Assembly: GCA_033060915.1 (NCBI GenBank)
Contig: CM065394.1
Coordinates: forward strand, 36,699,501-36,763,500
Length of the DNA: 64,000 bases
Source of the DNA: Euryodendron excelsum
Lineage: Eukaryota; Streptophyta; Magnoliopsida; Ericales; Pentaphylacaceae
Direction: 5' to 3'
Below the pieces are notes generated by a model that saw only the letters and a list, made by a program, of their open reading frames with translations, was not told the origin of the DNA and did not search any database. The number at the start of each line of letters is the position of its first letter. Position 1 is the first letter of the stretch. Position numbers and translations under genes: made by a program. Shown here piece by piece: positions 32,954 through 44,117 of this stretch.

Positions 32954-35900
32954 TCAAGAGTAGTACTTCCTTAGATGCTTTGCATGCCACGGGTGCGGAA
33001 GCTCCTTGCCTTCTAAATTCTTCAACCTGTAGGTCCCCTTCCTAGTACTGCCGACCACTTCGCAAGGTCCTCCCTAAGTAGGTCTGAGCTTGCCCTCTCT
33101 GGGATCTTTGGTGGACTGGTTAACTCTTTTCAGAGCAAGGTCTCCTGTCGTGAAATCTTTTGGTCAAACTCTGGAGTTGTGGTACTGACACATCTTCTGC
33201 TGGTAGGACGCCACCCTCATAGCTGTCTGGAGTCTTCTTTCTTCCAATAGATCTAGGTTCACATTCATAGCTTCGTCGTTGGCCACGAGGTCGAACCACA
33301 CCGCCCTTGGGCTAGGAAGGCCGATCTCTACTGGAATGACTGCTTCGGTTCCAAAGGTGAGTGAGAATGGCGTCTGCCCCGTGGACACTCTCTCCATCGT
33401 TCTGTAAGCCCAAAGGATGTTAGAAAGCTCTTCCGCCCACAGGCCCTTGCCCTTCTCCAACTTTGTCTTAAGTATCTTCAAGAGGGATTTGTTGGTAACC
33501 TCGACTTGGCCGTTGGCTTGAGGATGCTCGGGGGATGAAGCATGGTGGCTTATTGCCAGGTCAGTGCATAGTTGGTTAAACTGTCTGCCCTCGAACTGCT
33601 TCCCATTGTCCGTGATGACAACCCTGGGAATTCTAAACTTGCACACAATATTCTGCCACAAGAACTTCTTTATCTTCTCCTCAGTGATCATCGGTAGGGC
33701 CTCTGCCTCCGCCCACTTTGTGAAGTAGTCGATCGTCACAACTGCGAACTTCCTCTGCCCTTTGCCGAGCGGCAACGGTCCTACGATGTCAGTCCCCCAT
33801 TGGGCGAATGGTTATGGGGTTTGGACCGGGTCAACTCCTGAGACGGCAGCCTCGGGATGTTGGCGAATCGTTAACACTTGTCACATTTTTTGACTAACTC
33901 TTGGGCATCTTTTCCATGGTGGGCCAATAGTAGGTCATTCGTAATGTCTTCTTGGCAAGGGACCGACCACCAGAGTGGTTCCCACACACTCTTTCATGGA
34001 CCTCCCGCATTATGTATTCTTCCTCTTCCTCATTGGCGTAACGGAGCAGCGGCATGGTGTGCCCCCTCTTGTAGAGAACCCCGTCCTGTATGAGGTACCT
34101 GCTCAAGTGGTACTGAATTCGCCTTGCTTCATTTCTATCTTCTGGCAAGGTTCCGTTCTCTAAGAAATTCCTGATTTGACTTATCCATGAGGATTCGGGC
34201 TCGATCTGGTCGACTTCCAAGCTCTGGATGCTCGGTGAATCAAGAATCTCAATTGGAACATTCGGGTCCGGCTCGTTGGATGAGGCAATCCTGGTTAGTC
34301 GGTCTGCCTCTTCGTTCTACAATCTCGGGACACGCTCTAGTAGGATCTTCACGAATCTCTTAGTCAGGCTCTTCGCCACTTGGCAGTATTGCTTTATGTT
34401 GTCTTCTCTGGCCTCATACTCTCCCTGGACTTGCCCCACCACCAATTGAGAGTCGCTTCGCACCACTATCTGTTCGGCCCTTATTCACCGAGCCATTCGG
34501 AGTCCTTCAATAAGGGCCTCGTACTCAGCAACGTTGTTGGTGGCAGGAAACTTGAAGCGGAGAGCATATTCCATCTTGTGACCATTCGGGGTGACGAGGA
34601 CGACTCCAGCACCACTGGAGTCGTGAGTGGAGGAACCATCGACGTTCAAAACCCAGTGGCTGTTGGTTAAGTCGTCTTCAAGGGTGGCAGGGGGGTGGGT
34701 TAGTGAATTTGGCAATGAAATCCGCAGCGGCTTGCTCTTTGATTGCTGTTCGGGGTCGGTAGTGGATGTCGAACTGACTGAGTTCAACAAACCATTTTAC
34801 CAAGCGGCCCAACGTTTCTGGTTTGTGTAGAAGGCTCTTTAAGGGTTGGTCAGTGAGTACCACAATGGTGTGGGCTTGGAAGTAGGGCCTCAGCAGCCGA
34901 GCTGCGGTTACCAACGCGAGGGCCATGAGTTCTATCTTCAGGTACTGTTCTTCTGCTCCACGCAAAGCGTGACTGGTGTAGTACATTGGCTTTTGGGTCT
35001 CCCCTTCTTCTCGGACAAGAGCTGAGCTCACTACTGACGCCAACACTACCAAATAAAGAAACAGTTCTTCCCCCGGGACAGTTCAGCTGAGTACTGGGAC
35101 TGAGCTCAAATATTGTTTGAGTTGATTGAAGGCCACTTCACACTCCTCGTTCCACTCGAACGCCTTGCGTAGAATCTTGAAGAACGACAAGCACTTGTCG
35201 ATGGATCGGGAGATAAATCTGTTCAGAGCTGCGACACGTCCTGTCAAGCGTTGAACATCCTTTGTCGTTCAGGGTGCTTGCATGTCAATTATGGCTTGAA
35301 TCTTTTCTGGGTTCATCTCAATCCCCCTTTGTGAGACCATAAAGCCTAGGAACTTGCCTGAGGCAACACCGAAGGCACACTTAGAGGGATTGAGCTTCAT
35401 CTGGTAGTGTTTAGAACGTTTCTTTGAGATCCCGTAGGTGATTGGCAGCTTCCTTGCTCTTCACCAGCATGTCGTCTACGTAAACTTCCACATTACGCCT
35501 AATCTGTGATTTGAACATGAGGTTGACCAGCCTTTGATATGTTGCCCCTGCATTCTTTAGTCTGAATGGCATGATGTTGTAACAATAAAGCCCCCGGTCT
35601 GTGATGAAGGTTGTATGCTTCTGGTCGCGCTCAGCCAATTGGATCTGGTTGTAACCTGAAAAAGCATTCATAAAAGTTAGCATTTCATACCTTGCGGTAG
35701 AGTTGAGGAGGAGGTCGATGGTTGGCAGGGAAAAACTGTCATTTGGGCATGTTTTATTCAGGTCGGTTTCACCATTTCCCGTTGGACTTTTTTTACCATG
35801 ACGACGTTGGAGAACCAAATGGGGTAATGCACCTCTTTGATGAACTTTGCCTACACCAGCTTTTCCGCTTCCTCAGCAACTACATCATTCCTGTCTGGCG

Positions 35901-36633
35901 CAAAGTTCCTTCTCTTCTGTTTGACCGGCCTGGTCTTAGGGTCAATGTTCAAGTAATGAGCTGCTACTCGTGTGTCAATACCAGGCATATCCTCGTGAGA
36001 CCAGGCGAACACATTAACGTTGTCCCTCAGGAACTTCCGCAGCTGCTGCTTCAACTCTTTGGGTGCGATAACCTCGATTTTCACTGTTCTGTTTTGCTCT
36101 TGGGCCCCGACTGGGACATCTTCCAGTTCTTCGGCAGGCTCGCCCCTTCTAACTTCCTCTTCATCTATTGGCTCGAGCTCTTCGATGACCAAGGTCTGCC
36201 TGTTGGGTTCCCCTTTGAGGGAGGCCATGTAGCACTCCTGTGCTTCCTTCTGGTCGCCCTTTGCGCATCTGACCCCAGTGTCGGTCGGGAATTTGATTCG
36301 GAGATGGTACGTGGAGGTGACTACTTTGAACTGTTTCAGAGCAGTTCAGCCAATGATGGCGTTGTATGCAAATGAGCAGTCCACGACCAGGAAGTGGACC
36401 ATTTTCGTCGTCCGGTGTGGTTCCTCCCCAAGGGTGACTGGTAAGGCGATAGACCCAATAGGGACCACCCGGTCTCCTGTAAAGCCGACCAAGGGAAAGT
36501 TGACTGGCTTCAGCTTGTCTTGGCCGATATGCATCTGCTTAAAGGGCCCCCGAAACAGGATGTTGGTCGAGCTTCCGTTGTCAACCAAAATTCTCCAAGT
36601 TTTGAAGTTGGAGATCACCGCGGAGATGACCAA
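32954..36633 (-). pseudogene. pol: Gypsy pol: protease, reverse transcriptase, RNase H, second RNase H, integrase
   Basis: On the minus strand from high to low coordinates: retropepsin with VDNGSS (about 36,575-36,590); reverse transcriptase about 35,400-36,000 with intact YVDDM; RNase H about 34,680-35,050; a second RNase H-like domain with NVDGSS about 34,485-34,720; H2C2 zinc finger and integrase 33,164-34,220 with the Asp of TIDYF, the Asp of TDNG and the Glu of NGQVE; chromo-less end closing near WHAKHLRKYY, with stop at 32,954-32,956. The frame is broken by stops at 36,346-36,348 and 35,851-35,853, a shift near 35,790 in an A-rich run, and further shifts near 35,400, 34,750 and 33,800. 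Confidence 0.9.
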
Positions 36634-36657
36634 AAGGTCATCGTGTGGTTGGTGTAG

Positions 36658-37134
36658 CTAGGCAGCTTCTTCCTCCGTGAAGGTGATCCTGGGGCCTTCG
36701 GTCTTCGTCTTCTTGTTTGGAGCCTTGGCCTCTACAGCGGCCAAAACTCCTGCCATCTGGGCTTGCATGGCCCTTAGTTGTTCGTCCCATGCATGGGAAC
36801 TCTCTGGTTTGTCTCCTACCATCTCGGTTCTCGACGGGATGGCATGACTGGTTTGCGCTTCTTCGTTGTGGGGCTCACAGCGGAGGAGAGGGTCCTCAAC
36901 CCATCCTCCATTGCCGTTTTCGTTGCCGTTGGGGCGAATGGAAGGCTCCATGTCAACCTCTTACTCCTCTTGTTCTGTCGCCGGCGGGTTGGGCAGCGGT
37001 GGAATCTTTGCTGGAAGGACGAGAGTTCGTTGAAGCAACTCTACGTTTTGACGGGCCAACTGTTGCATGCTGGCCATCATGTCAGCCACCGTCTTCTCCA
37101 AGGCGGCTATCTTCTCCATGCTGGAATCGGTCAT
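36658..37134 (-). pseudogene. gag: Gypsy gag remnant (core domain deleted)
   Basis: Starts near the ATG whose complement is at 37,132-37,134, with a coiled-coil head (EKIAALEKTVADMM). It passes a stop at 36,961-36,963, continues in the same frame, and reaches RITFTEEEA and a stop at 36,658-36,660 just before protease. The usual retrotransposon capsid domain and zinc knuckle expected between the head and RITF are missing: only about 160 codons are left where several hundred are normal. Confidence 0.75.
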
Positions 37135-37204
37135 CGAGTTTCCTTCAGGGAGGGTGCTAATCCCAAACTTAGTCAAAACCATGAAACGCCACGAGGACAG
37201 TCGC

Positions 37205-37222
37205 TCCCACAAACGGCGCCAA
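37205..37222 (-). other. primer binding site of the Gypsy element
   Basis: On the minus strand TTGGCGCCGTTTGTGGGA lies 3-4 bases after the 5' LTR. Sites beginning TGGCGCC are usual for Tat and Athila elements. The exact primer tRNA was not determined. Confidence 0.75.
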
Positions 37223-37226
37223 CTAA

Positions 37227-37856
37227 TGATGCAGCAAACTTGCGGTATCTTGGCCCCAGGTCTGGGTTAGACTCTCTGTCGGCTGGTCGATGATCTCCTG
37301 CACTAAACCCATCGGTGTGGTGGCAACCAAAGGCCCTCCGGTGTTCAAGTTAAATTCCAAGGGATGAAGTTGGTAGAGAGAAAATAATCTTAGGGTTTTC
37401 TTTTGGGTCGTGCATGTTATCGTACCTGGAGAGATTGGCCGTCTGGCCTTGTATATCTGCATGGGGGTAGTGGGAGGCCTCTCCATGTGGCGAGCTCTCG
37501 TTGGGGGATCAAAGCTGTGACAGGGTATTCGAGAGGGTCTTCTCTACATTTCAGGGTGACGTGTGTAAGAACGGTGCCAGAGGCGTGTTGATTGTTGTTG
37601 GTACACGCCACGCCCACGCCCACGCTCACGCTCCTAGTGTATGCCAGGGTGTCCAGTGTCAGGTGTGCACCCTATTGACATAGTCGGGGGCCGACCAGGT
37701 CGGAGTGCCTTTCCGAGAGTCCATTCTACTCGGGAGGTCGAGGACGAACTATTGGAGGATCTGGTTGGGCAAAGGCCAAATGATGTGGGAAAGACGTGGT
37801 CTGGTCTGTGCCGGTCGACAGATAATACGGTCCCCGGTCTGGTCGAAAAACCATCA
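37227..37856 (-). repeat. 5' LTR of the Gypsy element
   Basis: On the plus strand it runs from TGATGCAGCAAAC to AACCATCA, 630 bp. It is the partner of 28,867-29,484 and is followed by the PBS on the inner side. Confidence 0.9.
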
Positions 37857-39876
37857 TTATCAAATAATATATTATTATTAAAAAATAAAATTTGAGAGCA
37901 CAAAAACTGAAAAAATTATGAAAAGCATGTTTCTAGCTAGATTTCATTATATTTTTACAAGTTTTTGACAAATTTCTTTAAACTATGTTAAAGGTTCTGA
38001 AAAATTATGAAAGTGTTTCTTTGAATTGTTATTCAAATTTTATAGGTGTATTGTCTCGAAAATAATTTCAGGAAAATCAAATATTCATTCTCGGAAAAAG
38101 AGTTCTGTGATACGTTTGCAAAGAACAAGGGGACAAGTGTGTGCCCACTTGATTGACGGAGGTGGATAACGGCGTTCGTTTGCCTTCTTGGGGACCGGAT
38201 TTGGGCATCTGATACCGGGTTGGGTTAGGTACTCTTGACCCGATCACACTACCAACCAACCTACTTGTTGTTGGAACTTGGAGCTGTGGGGCTGGGCGGT
38301 GTGTGTAGAGTGTTGATTTGATATGAATGCTTCACAATTAATGAAAGTTCACCGTTACCGCTACGACAGGCATCAAAAATATATTTTTCAAATTTTAGAT
38401 CTACATCAGTATTTTTTTGTCTTTTTCTTTTTGAGAGATTTAATTCAGGACAATGTGTGGATTGCTCTTGCAGGAAAGGGGTTGATCAATCTTAATAGCC
38501 ATGATTTTAAACTAAACCCTTTTCTGGATAAGACACTCAGTGAAAACTGTGATCATTCCGTTAATTTTTTTGGGCCTATGATCATGAACTTAGAGTTACA
38601 GGTCACCCCTTTTGAGAACTTCAAGCTACCTTTCAAATTAATAATTAGATGAACTTTGAGGATAAGTGATATGCATGAAGATATGCAAGATTCAGAAACA
38701 TTGCAATGATATGAAAAAGCCCTTTCAATTATTATGATGATGAGCATCCTGATTAGTGCATGAGTGTAAGAACTCGATAAGTTTGCCACCACCTATTCCA
38801 AAATTTTGTTGGGAGGTTAAGGTTAATTTTTTAAAATTTGATAGGTCTTTAATCTTTGTACTATTTTTACCAATAATATTAAAAAAATTGTAAGACTTTA
38901 ATAAAATTTCAAAAACTTAAGGGTTCTCATTCGGACCCTTTTTACATATAATTTTGTTTCTAATTTCTTTCACACAGATAGCAATCAATTTCCATATTAT
39001 TTTTTAGCATGCAATTACGTTTGAAGCTATATTAGTCACAATCGTGACTAAGTGTCAGTCGTCGATTGATTGTTAACACTTCAATTGAGACTTCCAAAAT
39101 TGAAATGGATTCCAATTGAATTGTTAGTTATCAGCTGACGACTGACCCTCAATCGCAACTGTAAGTAGCAATTTTCTTATATTTATGCATATTTAATCTT
39201 GCAATTTAGAAACACATATTAGCATTTACTATGGTTGTTTAAAAAATTGTTCGACCAGACTCAATTTGATCTTGCAGTTTTATCTATTAATTTTGAATGG
39301 ATATAGAGTGAATTTCAAACAACTCAGTTATATTTTGTTCGGGTGGTGAATTTTTATTATTTCAATCCAATCTAATTTGACTCACCTTGATATTTTTATA
39401 CTAAAACTTTAAATTTGCATATGACTTAGGTGTAATTTTAAAATTTCTCAACCCATTCTAATCTAATCGAGTCACGAATAATCCCCAACCCATCCGTGAA
39501 CAGCCCTAACACTTACCATGAAACAAAAGCGAAAGAAACGAGTAGAGCATCGATGATGAGATGCCATTATGCTGTAGGGACCCCACGACAGAGGCCGTTC
39601 TTTCAGCTGAAATCCATCAAAGGAGAGGTTTTCTGAGTCCCATGTGACCCCTGAAAGTGGTCACAGCCTGACATTATCAACCCATCATTACTTACTTTAT
39701 CCTTTTACCCTTCTACCCCTCCGTGAAAAAGACAATATCAAAAGCCAAACTCGACCTTTTTTTTTTAGTACACTGCGCGGTGCACTCAATTCAAAACTCA
39801 AAATGGGCCCCCGCACGACGTCGTGTGCACTTCTTGTGGTTGTCTCCAACGGCGGGATGGGTCAGATTACCCTCCT

Positions 39877-40234
39877 TAGAGGTGGACATTGATCGGCGTT
39901 GAGTCGGATTAAGAATATAAATTATTCTCATTCGACCTAAAATGTAATCTTAACTCTGACCAATTAAAAAAATTTATTTTCAAGTTTGTTCAAGTCTATC
40001 TATTGAATATGAAATTTAATTAATAAATTATTTTTTTAAATAACATAAAATTTAATTATATACGTATATTAAAATATATAAATATATTTATAGTTAGGTC
40101 AGACTAGACTTCAAATATATTTTTCAAGCTTGGCCATTAATATAATTGAGTCTAAAAAAATTTTCAAGTCTTATAAATATTAAGCGAGCTTATTAGACTG
40201 ACCTATCGAGCCATTGAGCTCATGACCACCCCCA
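39877..40234. mobile_element. hAT-like MITE, related to the one at 56,905
   Basis: Starts TAGAGGTGGACATTG and ends CATGACCACCCC, so the ends are inverted repeats (GGTGGNCAT). The ends match those of the element at 56,905-57,232. The flanks share only ctcct-type sequence, so the target duplication is imperfect. Confidence 0.6.
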
Positions 40235-41314
40235 CTCCTTTCTCTTCTCCATCCCACCGCACTTCTTTTATGTGAGTAATGTTTTTCAAACACGTCATTG
40301 GTAAAGCAAAGAGAAAAATCACGTAAAGATGAAAAAAAAATTGTACTATTTTGTATTTTAATAAAATATTTATATAGAAATTTAATGAATATATGTATAG
40401 ACACAACGGGTTCTGGGTAGGGCGGGTTATTAACACTCTCTCCAAATTTGAGCCAATTCTAATTAGTATCACTATATACTCATCCATTAAAGTAGAATGG
40501 GGACACGAGATATCGGGTTGTATTGTCATCCTTAATCTTTTATTAATACTAGGTGCCAACTCATGCAATGCATGAGTAAGTATTCTTCAAAATTCACTAC
40601 TTGTGTACCATTTTTTTTTATCATAGAAGGATGGATAAGAAATATTTGTAAAAAGTGATTGTATAAATATGTTGTAACTTGTAAGTAATTGATTCAAAAT
40701 CCAAAATAATTAAGTATACAATTTTAAATTTAAAAATATTAATTTATTTTATGGTAATATAATGTTGTAAAAAATAAAAGAACTTGTAAAAACTCTTTGA
40801 GTTAATCGCAATAGAATTTTTTTTTAATACCCTGCAATAAAAGAAAAAAAATTGATATTATTTTATTTAATTATAGTCAATTGATTAAGTCTTTTTTTTT
40901 AAACTTAATCCTAGAATTTTAGGTATTTTATTCCGGTCTGACAGATATACATATATTTTAATAAAACTCAAAAACTTGTGATATCATTGATTTATTAACT
41001 ATTATGCTTTACTCGTTTTTTTTTTAATGATTTATGACGTCATAACTGTTTTGTAAACTACAAATCCTGCCAGTAATTTATTTCTCTGGAGTTTTGATCT
41101 GCCTTTTTTTTTTCTTTTTAGTATCTTATTTTTAATAGTTATCTTATATATACCTTATAAAATTAAAAGTGTAGTTAATTAATTGTTATCTAATCAATTG
41201 CCAATAAATTCAATAATTATCTAACAAATTGTTCTAATAACATGACATTTTAAAAATATAAGAACATTTAGAATGTCACTAGGAGAGAAGCAAATTATAA
41301 TAGCAAATACAATT

Positions 41315-41341
41315 TATATATATATATATATATATATATAT
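41315..41341. repeat. (TA)n microsatellite
   Basis: About 13 TA repeats. Confidence 0.9.
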
Positions 41342-41490
41342 GATTTTAGTACTTGCGCCTAGCTAGCTGCCCAGTTTCAAAATATTCTCCACGGTTAGGG
41401 GCACTTTGTAAACCAACAAATCTACAAACAAAATAAAAATCTGCTTATTAATTTATTACTATAATGCCATTCTTTTATTTTGTTTTTGTA

Positions 41491-41938
41491 GTAATTACAC
41501 TTTATTCCTTTATAGTTTGAGTCAAAATTAGATAATTTCCTTGTGGTTTAAAAGTGAACACATGACCACTTGTAATTTAAACTTATCTACAAAATGGAAT
41601 GAAACCCTTAGATTTAACTGAAATTCTATCATACGGGTATTCTTGTCATTTTATCTCTTCAAATTAGAATATCAAAAAAAAAATGATAAAATAATATAAA
41701 AAAAACCTTGACAGATAAACTTTTACTTTGGTATAAAATGGCTAAATCATCTTTTTAATATTCTAATTTAGAGAGATAAAATGACAAAAATACTCCTATA
41801 ACATAATTTTCGTTAAATCTAATAATTTCTATCCATTTTGTAGATAAATTCAAATCAGAAGGGGTCATCTATTCACTTTTAAATCACAAGGGGATCATTT
41901 AATTTTGACTCAAACTAGAGAGGGTAAATTGTAATTAC
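41491..41938. mobile_element. long foldback element with ~190-bp inverted arms
   Basis: The left arm (from 41,491) and the reverse complement of the right arm (ending at 41,938) align along about 190 bp with roughly 80% identity by eye. Both begin GTAATTACA and share GTTTGAGTCAAAATTA, ATCTACAAAATGGA, GTCATTTTATCTCT and AAATTAGAATAT. The ~70-bp loop is AT-rich. No ORF and no clear target duplication. Long arms suggest a Mutator-type or foldback MITE. Confidence 0.8.
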
Positions 41939-42569
41939 CTCTTTCTTTTTTATAGTAGCACAAAATCATTTCAAAATTAATATGGCCTTAGGCCATGCTT
42001 ATTTGCGGATGAGATTAAAAAAAAAAAAAATCTGGACATTGGAGTTTAAATGTGACAAATAATTTTGTAATTTGACTTTCAATCTCAAATTGTAGATATC
42101 TTATTCTGTCTCTCTCTTTTGATTATATAGGACAAAATGACATGTTTGAATTGGGTATTTTGTTTCCTTTTGCATATCCAAATGAGGGATAAGACCAGAG
42201 TAGAAATTTTAATATGATTCTATGAACTTATTTTGCAAAACAAATATGACTTTGTTGTAATTAAACAAAAGTTAACTATATTTAAATCTCAGATAAAGAC
42301 AAACAGAATAGTAAATTGTTCAAATTTAACTTAAAAATTTATTGAGTTTTAAAATGGATTTAATTTAATTTTTTTTATTTTTTGAAATAATATCAAATGA
42401 ATTGAGTCAATCTAAAGTAATAAAATATTTTTTTAATTATATAAATTTATCGGATTAAGTTCTGAATTTAACTAAAAAAATGAATTAATTTTTAATATTT
42501 TAACTTGTATAATAATAATAATAATAATATCGTTGCGTAATGCGTTGATGCGTATATCGATATTAAACT

Positions 42570-43309
42570 CATACATCAAAATTGGACGGGTCGGTGAGGT
42601 AGTTGAAACCCCAAATATTTGTTTACTTCACGGTTTGGCGCTGTCACCTCAAATATCTCTCTTTCTCTCTCATATTTAATTTCTGTATGGTTTTTTGCTG
42701 TTTTGATGTGAAAGCACAGCAAAGAGATACAGATAAAAGATCGATAACACCAACAATGATTCGATTGTTTGTTTGGACGCCTACACGGACCTGTCTCTGA
42801 GCCGATAAACATAAAGTTTCTTCAAATGCAGTAAGCTCTCACTCTTCTTGATATCTTACACGCACAAACACACACATGTATGTCTATATATATATGTAAT
42901 ATATGTATAGGTGTATATGTACCTTTGAATGCTGTGAGGGTGATTCCGGTTTTCGATTCTCCGGTTTTGCAGGTGTGGAGTTTGATTTCATGTCTCATTG
43001 CTATTTTGATTTGAAAGAGAGAGAGAGAGAGATTAAGCTGAAATTTGTGGTTTTCGATTTTCAGGTTTCGCAGGCGTGGACATTGATTTCATGTTCTCAG
43101 TGCTCTTTTGATTTGAGAATTTGACAGAGAGAGAGAGAGAGAGAGAGAGGGATTAAGCTGAATTTGAAGTTTCTAAGGGATGATTTTCGAGTTTATGGTG
43201 TAATATCGGTGATTTTTTTTTATCGTTTTACCTTTGGATGGATATCTATTGTGGTGTTGAGGAATGAAGTTTCGGCATCTGAGTTCGAACTTTCCTCTTG
43301 GTCCATTCG

Positions 43310-43343
<34 letters not shown>

Positions 43344-44053
43344 CGAGAGAGAGAGAGAGAGAGTTGAAGGAGAGAGAAAGTGTGCTGTGATTTTGGATCT
43401 GGAAACCAGCTCATACACCTGGCCCGTTCGCCGTTTGACTCTTTGATTTGAAAGCCTATAAAGAAGCACTAGCGCTTTGAGGTCGACTTCGGTGTCGTGT
43501 CGTTTGTGTTTTACATCATGTGCCGAGCAGTGTTTTGATACTTCACAGCCAGCTCGAACTCTTATCATTGCTTTTGGATTCACCTTGTTCTCTGAACCGA
43601 AGTTTCTGTAGATCCTCTCTTGAGGTTAAGGTGCTATCTCGAAACTTAATTTTGGAATTTTCATGGCAAAAAATTTCTCCGCATGAGTAAAGACAAAGTT
43701 CAAATTGAATTGAGTAACTTTTAGGTTTATCTTTTACTGCAGAGGACTACTTTTGTTGGGCAAATTAGAACAAAGCCTTTGCACATTTGATTGTTTTAAA
43801 AAAATTGGTTTGAAGTGTTGGTGAAAACGGTCTCGTCACTTTGGGGGGACACGGCCATTGCTGCAGATTAAAGTGAGCATGTCGGGTGTACGTATATGAG
43901 AATCATAGCTTTGGTGGAGGGGGCAGAGCACACAATAATTCAAATAATGTTTTCTTGCTGTCATTTCACATAGACATGTATGCTTTTTCTGGGTTGTGGG
44001 GTTGTGTTCTGAAATCATGATATTGCGTGTAATGGGCTTGGAGGATTGGATCT

Positions 44054-44091
<38 letters not shown>

Positions 44092-44117
44092 GTGGTGGAT
44101 AACATTTTTCTGGGCTA
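42570..44117 (+). promoter_or_regulatory. promoter and 5' leader region of the kinase gene
   Basis: No other gene lies here. The region is rich in GA/CT tracts (43,015-43,032; 43,125-43,149; 43,330-43,363; 44,058-44,087) and has a (TA)n run at 43,312-43,329. Two tandem ~100-bp copies start ttttcgatt (42,950-43,050 and 43,051-43,170). A strong donor-like GTAAGC at 42,831 and acceptor-like CTGCAG at about 43,738-43,742 could delimit an intron in the 5' leader, as in many genes of this family, but this is not proven. Confidence 0.5.
42950..43170 (+). repeat. tandem duplication of a ~100-bp GA-bearing leader segment
   Basis: Both copies contain ttttcgatt, ggtttygcaggygtgga, ttgatttcatgt, ttttgatttga, a GA run and gattaagctgaa. 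The second copy has a longer GA run. Confidence 0.85.

Larger units (their letters stand above)
28867..37856 (-). mobile_element. Ty3/Gypsy LTR retrotransposon (Tat-type), decayed
   Basis: A ~9-kb element read on the minus strand: 5' LTR 37,227-37,856, PBS, truncated gag, protease, reverse transcriptase, RNase H, a second RNase H-like domain, integrase, an antisense ORF region with tandem repeats, and 3' LTR 28,867-29,484. The extra RNase H-like domain between RNase H and integrase, and the antisense ORF of the putative gypsy-type transposon family, point to the Tat lineage. Frameshifts and stops are frequent. No 5-bp target duplication is visible (aatgt against ttatc). Confidence 0.93.
37857..42569. 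other. intergenic, AT-rich with MITEs
   Basis: No gene is supported. Contents include a hAT-like MITE at 39,877-40,234, a palindrome at 40,559-40,577, a (TA)n run at 41,315-41,341, a long foldback at 41,491-41,938 and an (ATA)n run at about 42,509-42,529. The 109-codon ORF at 38,323-38,652 has no recognisable motif and unremarkable AT-rich codons. Confidence 0.6.

Noticed and set aside
38323..38652. 109-codon ORF
   Set aside because: AT-rich, no recognisable motif, no promoter or splice support; likely chance.
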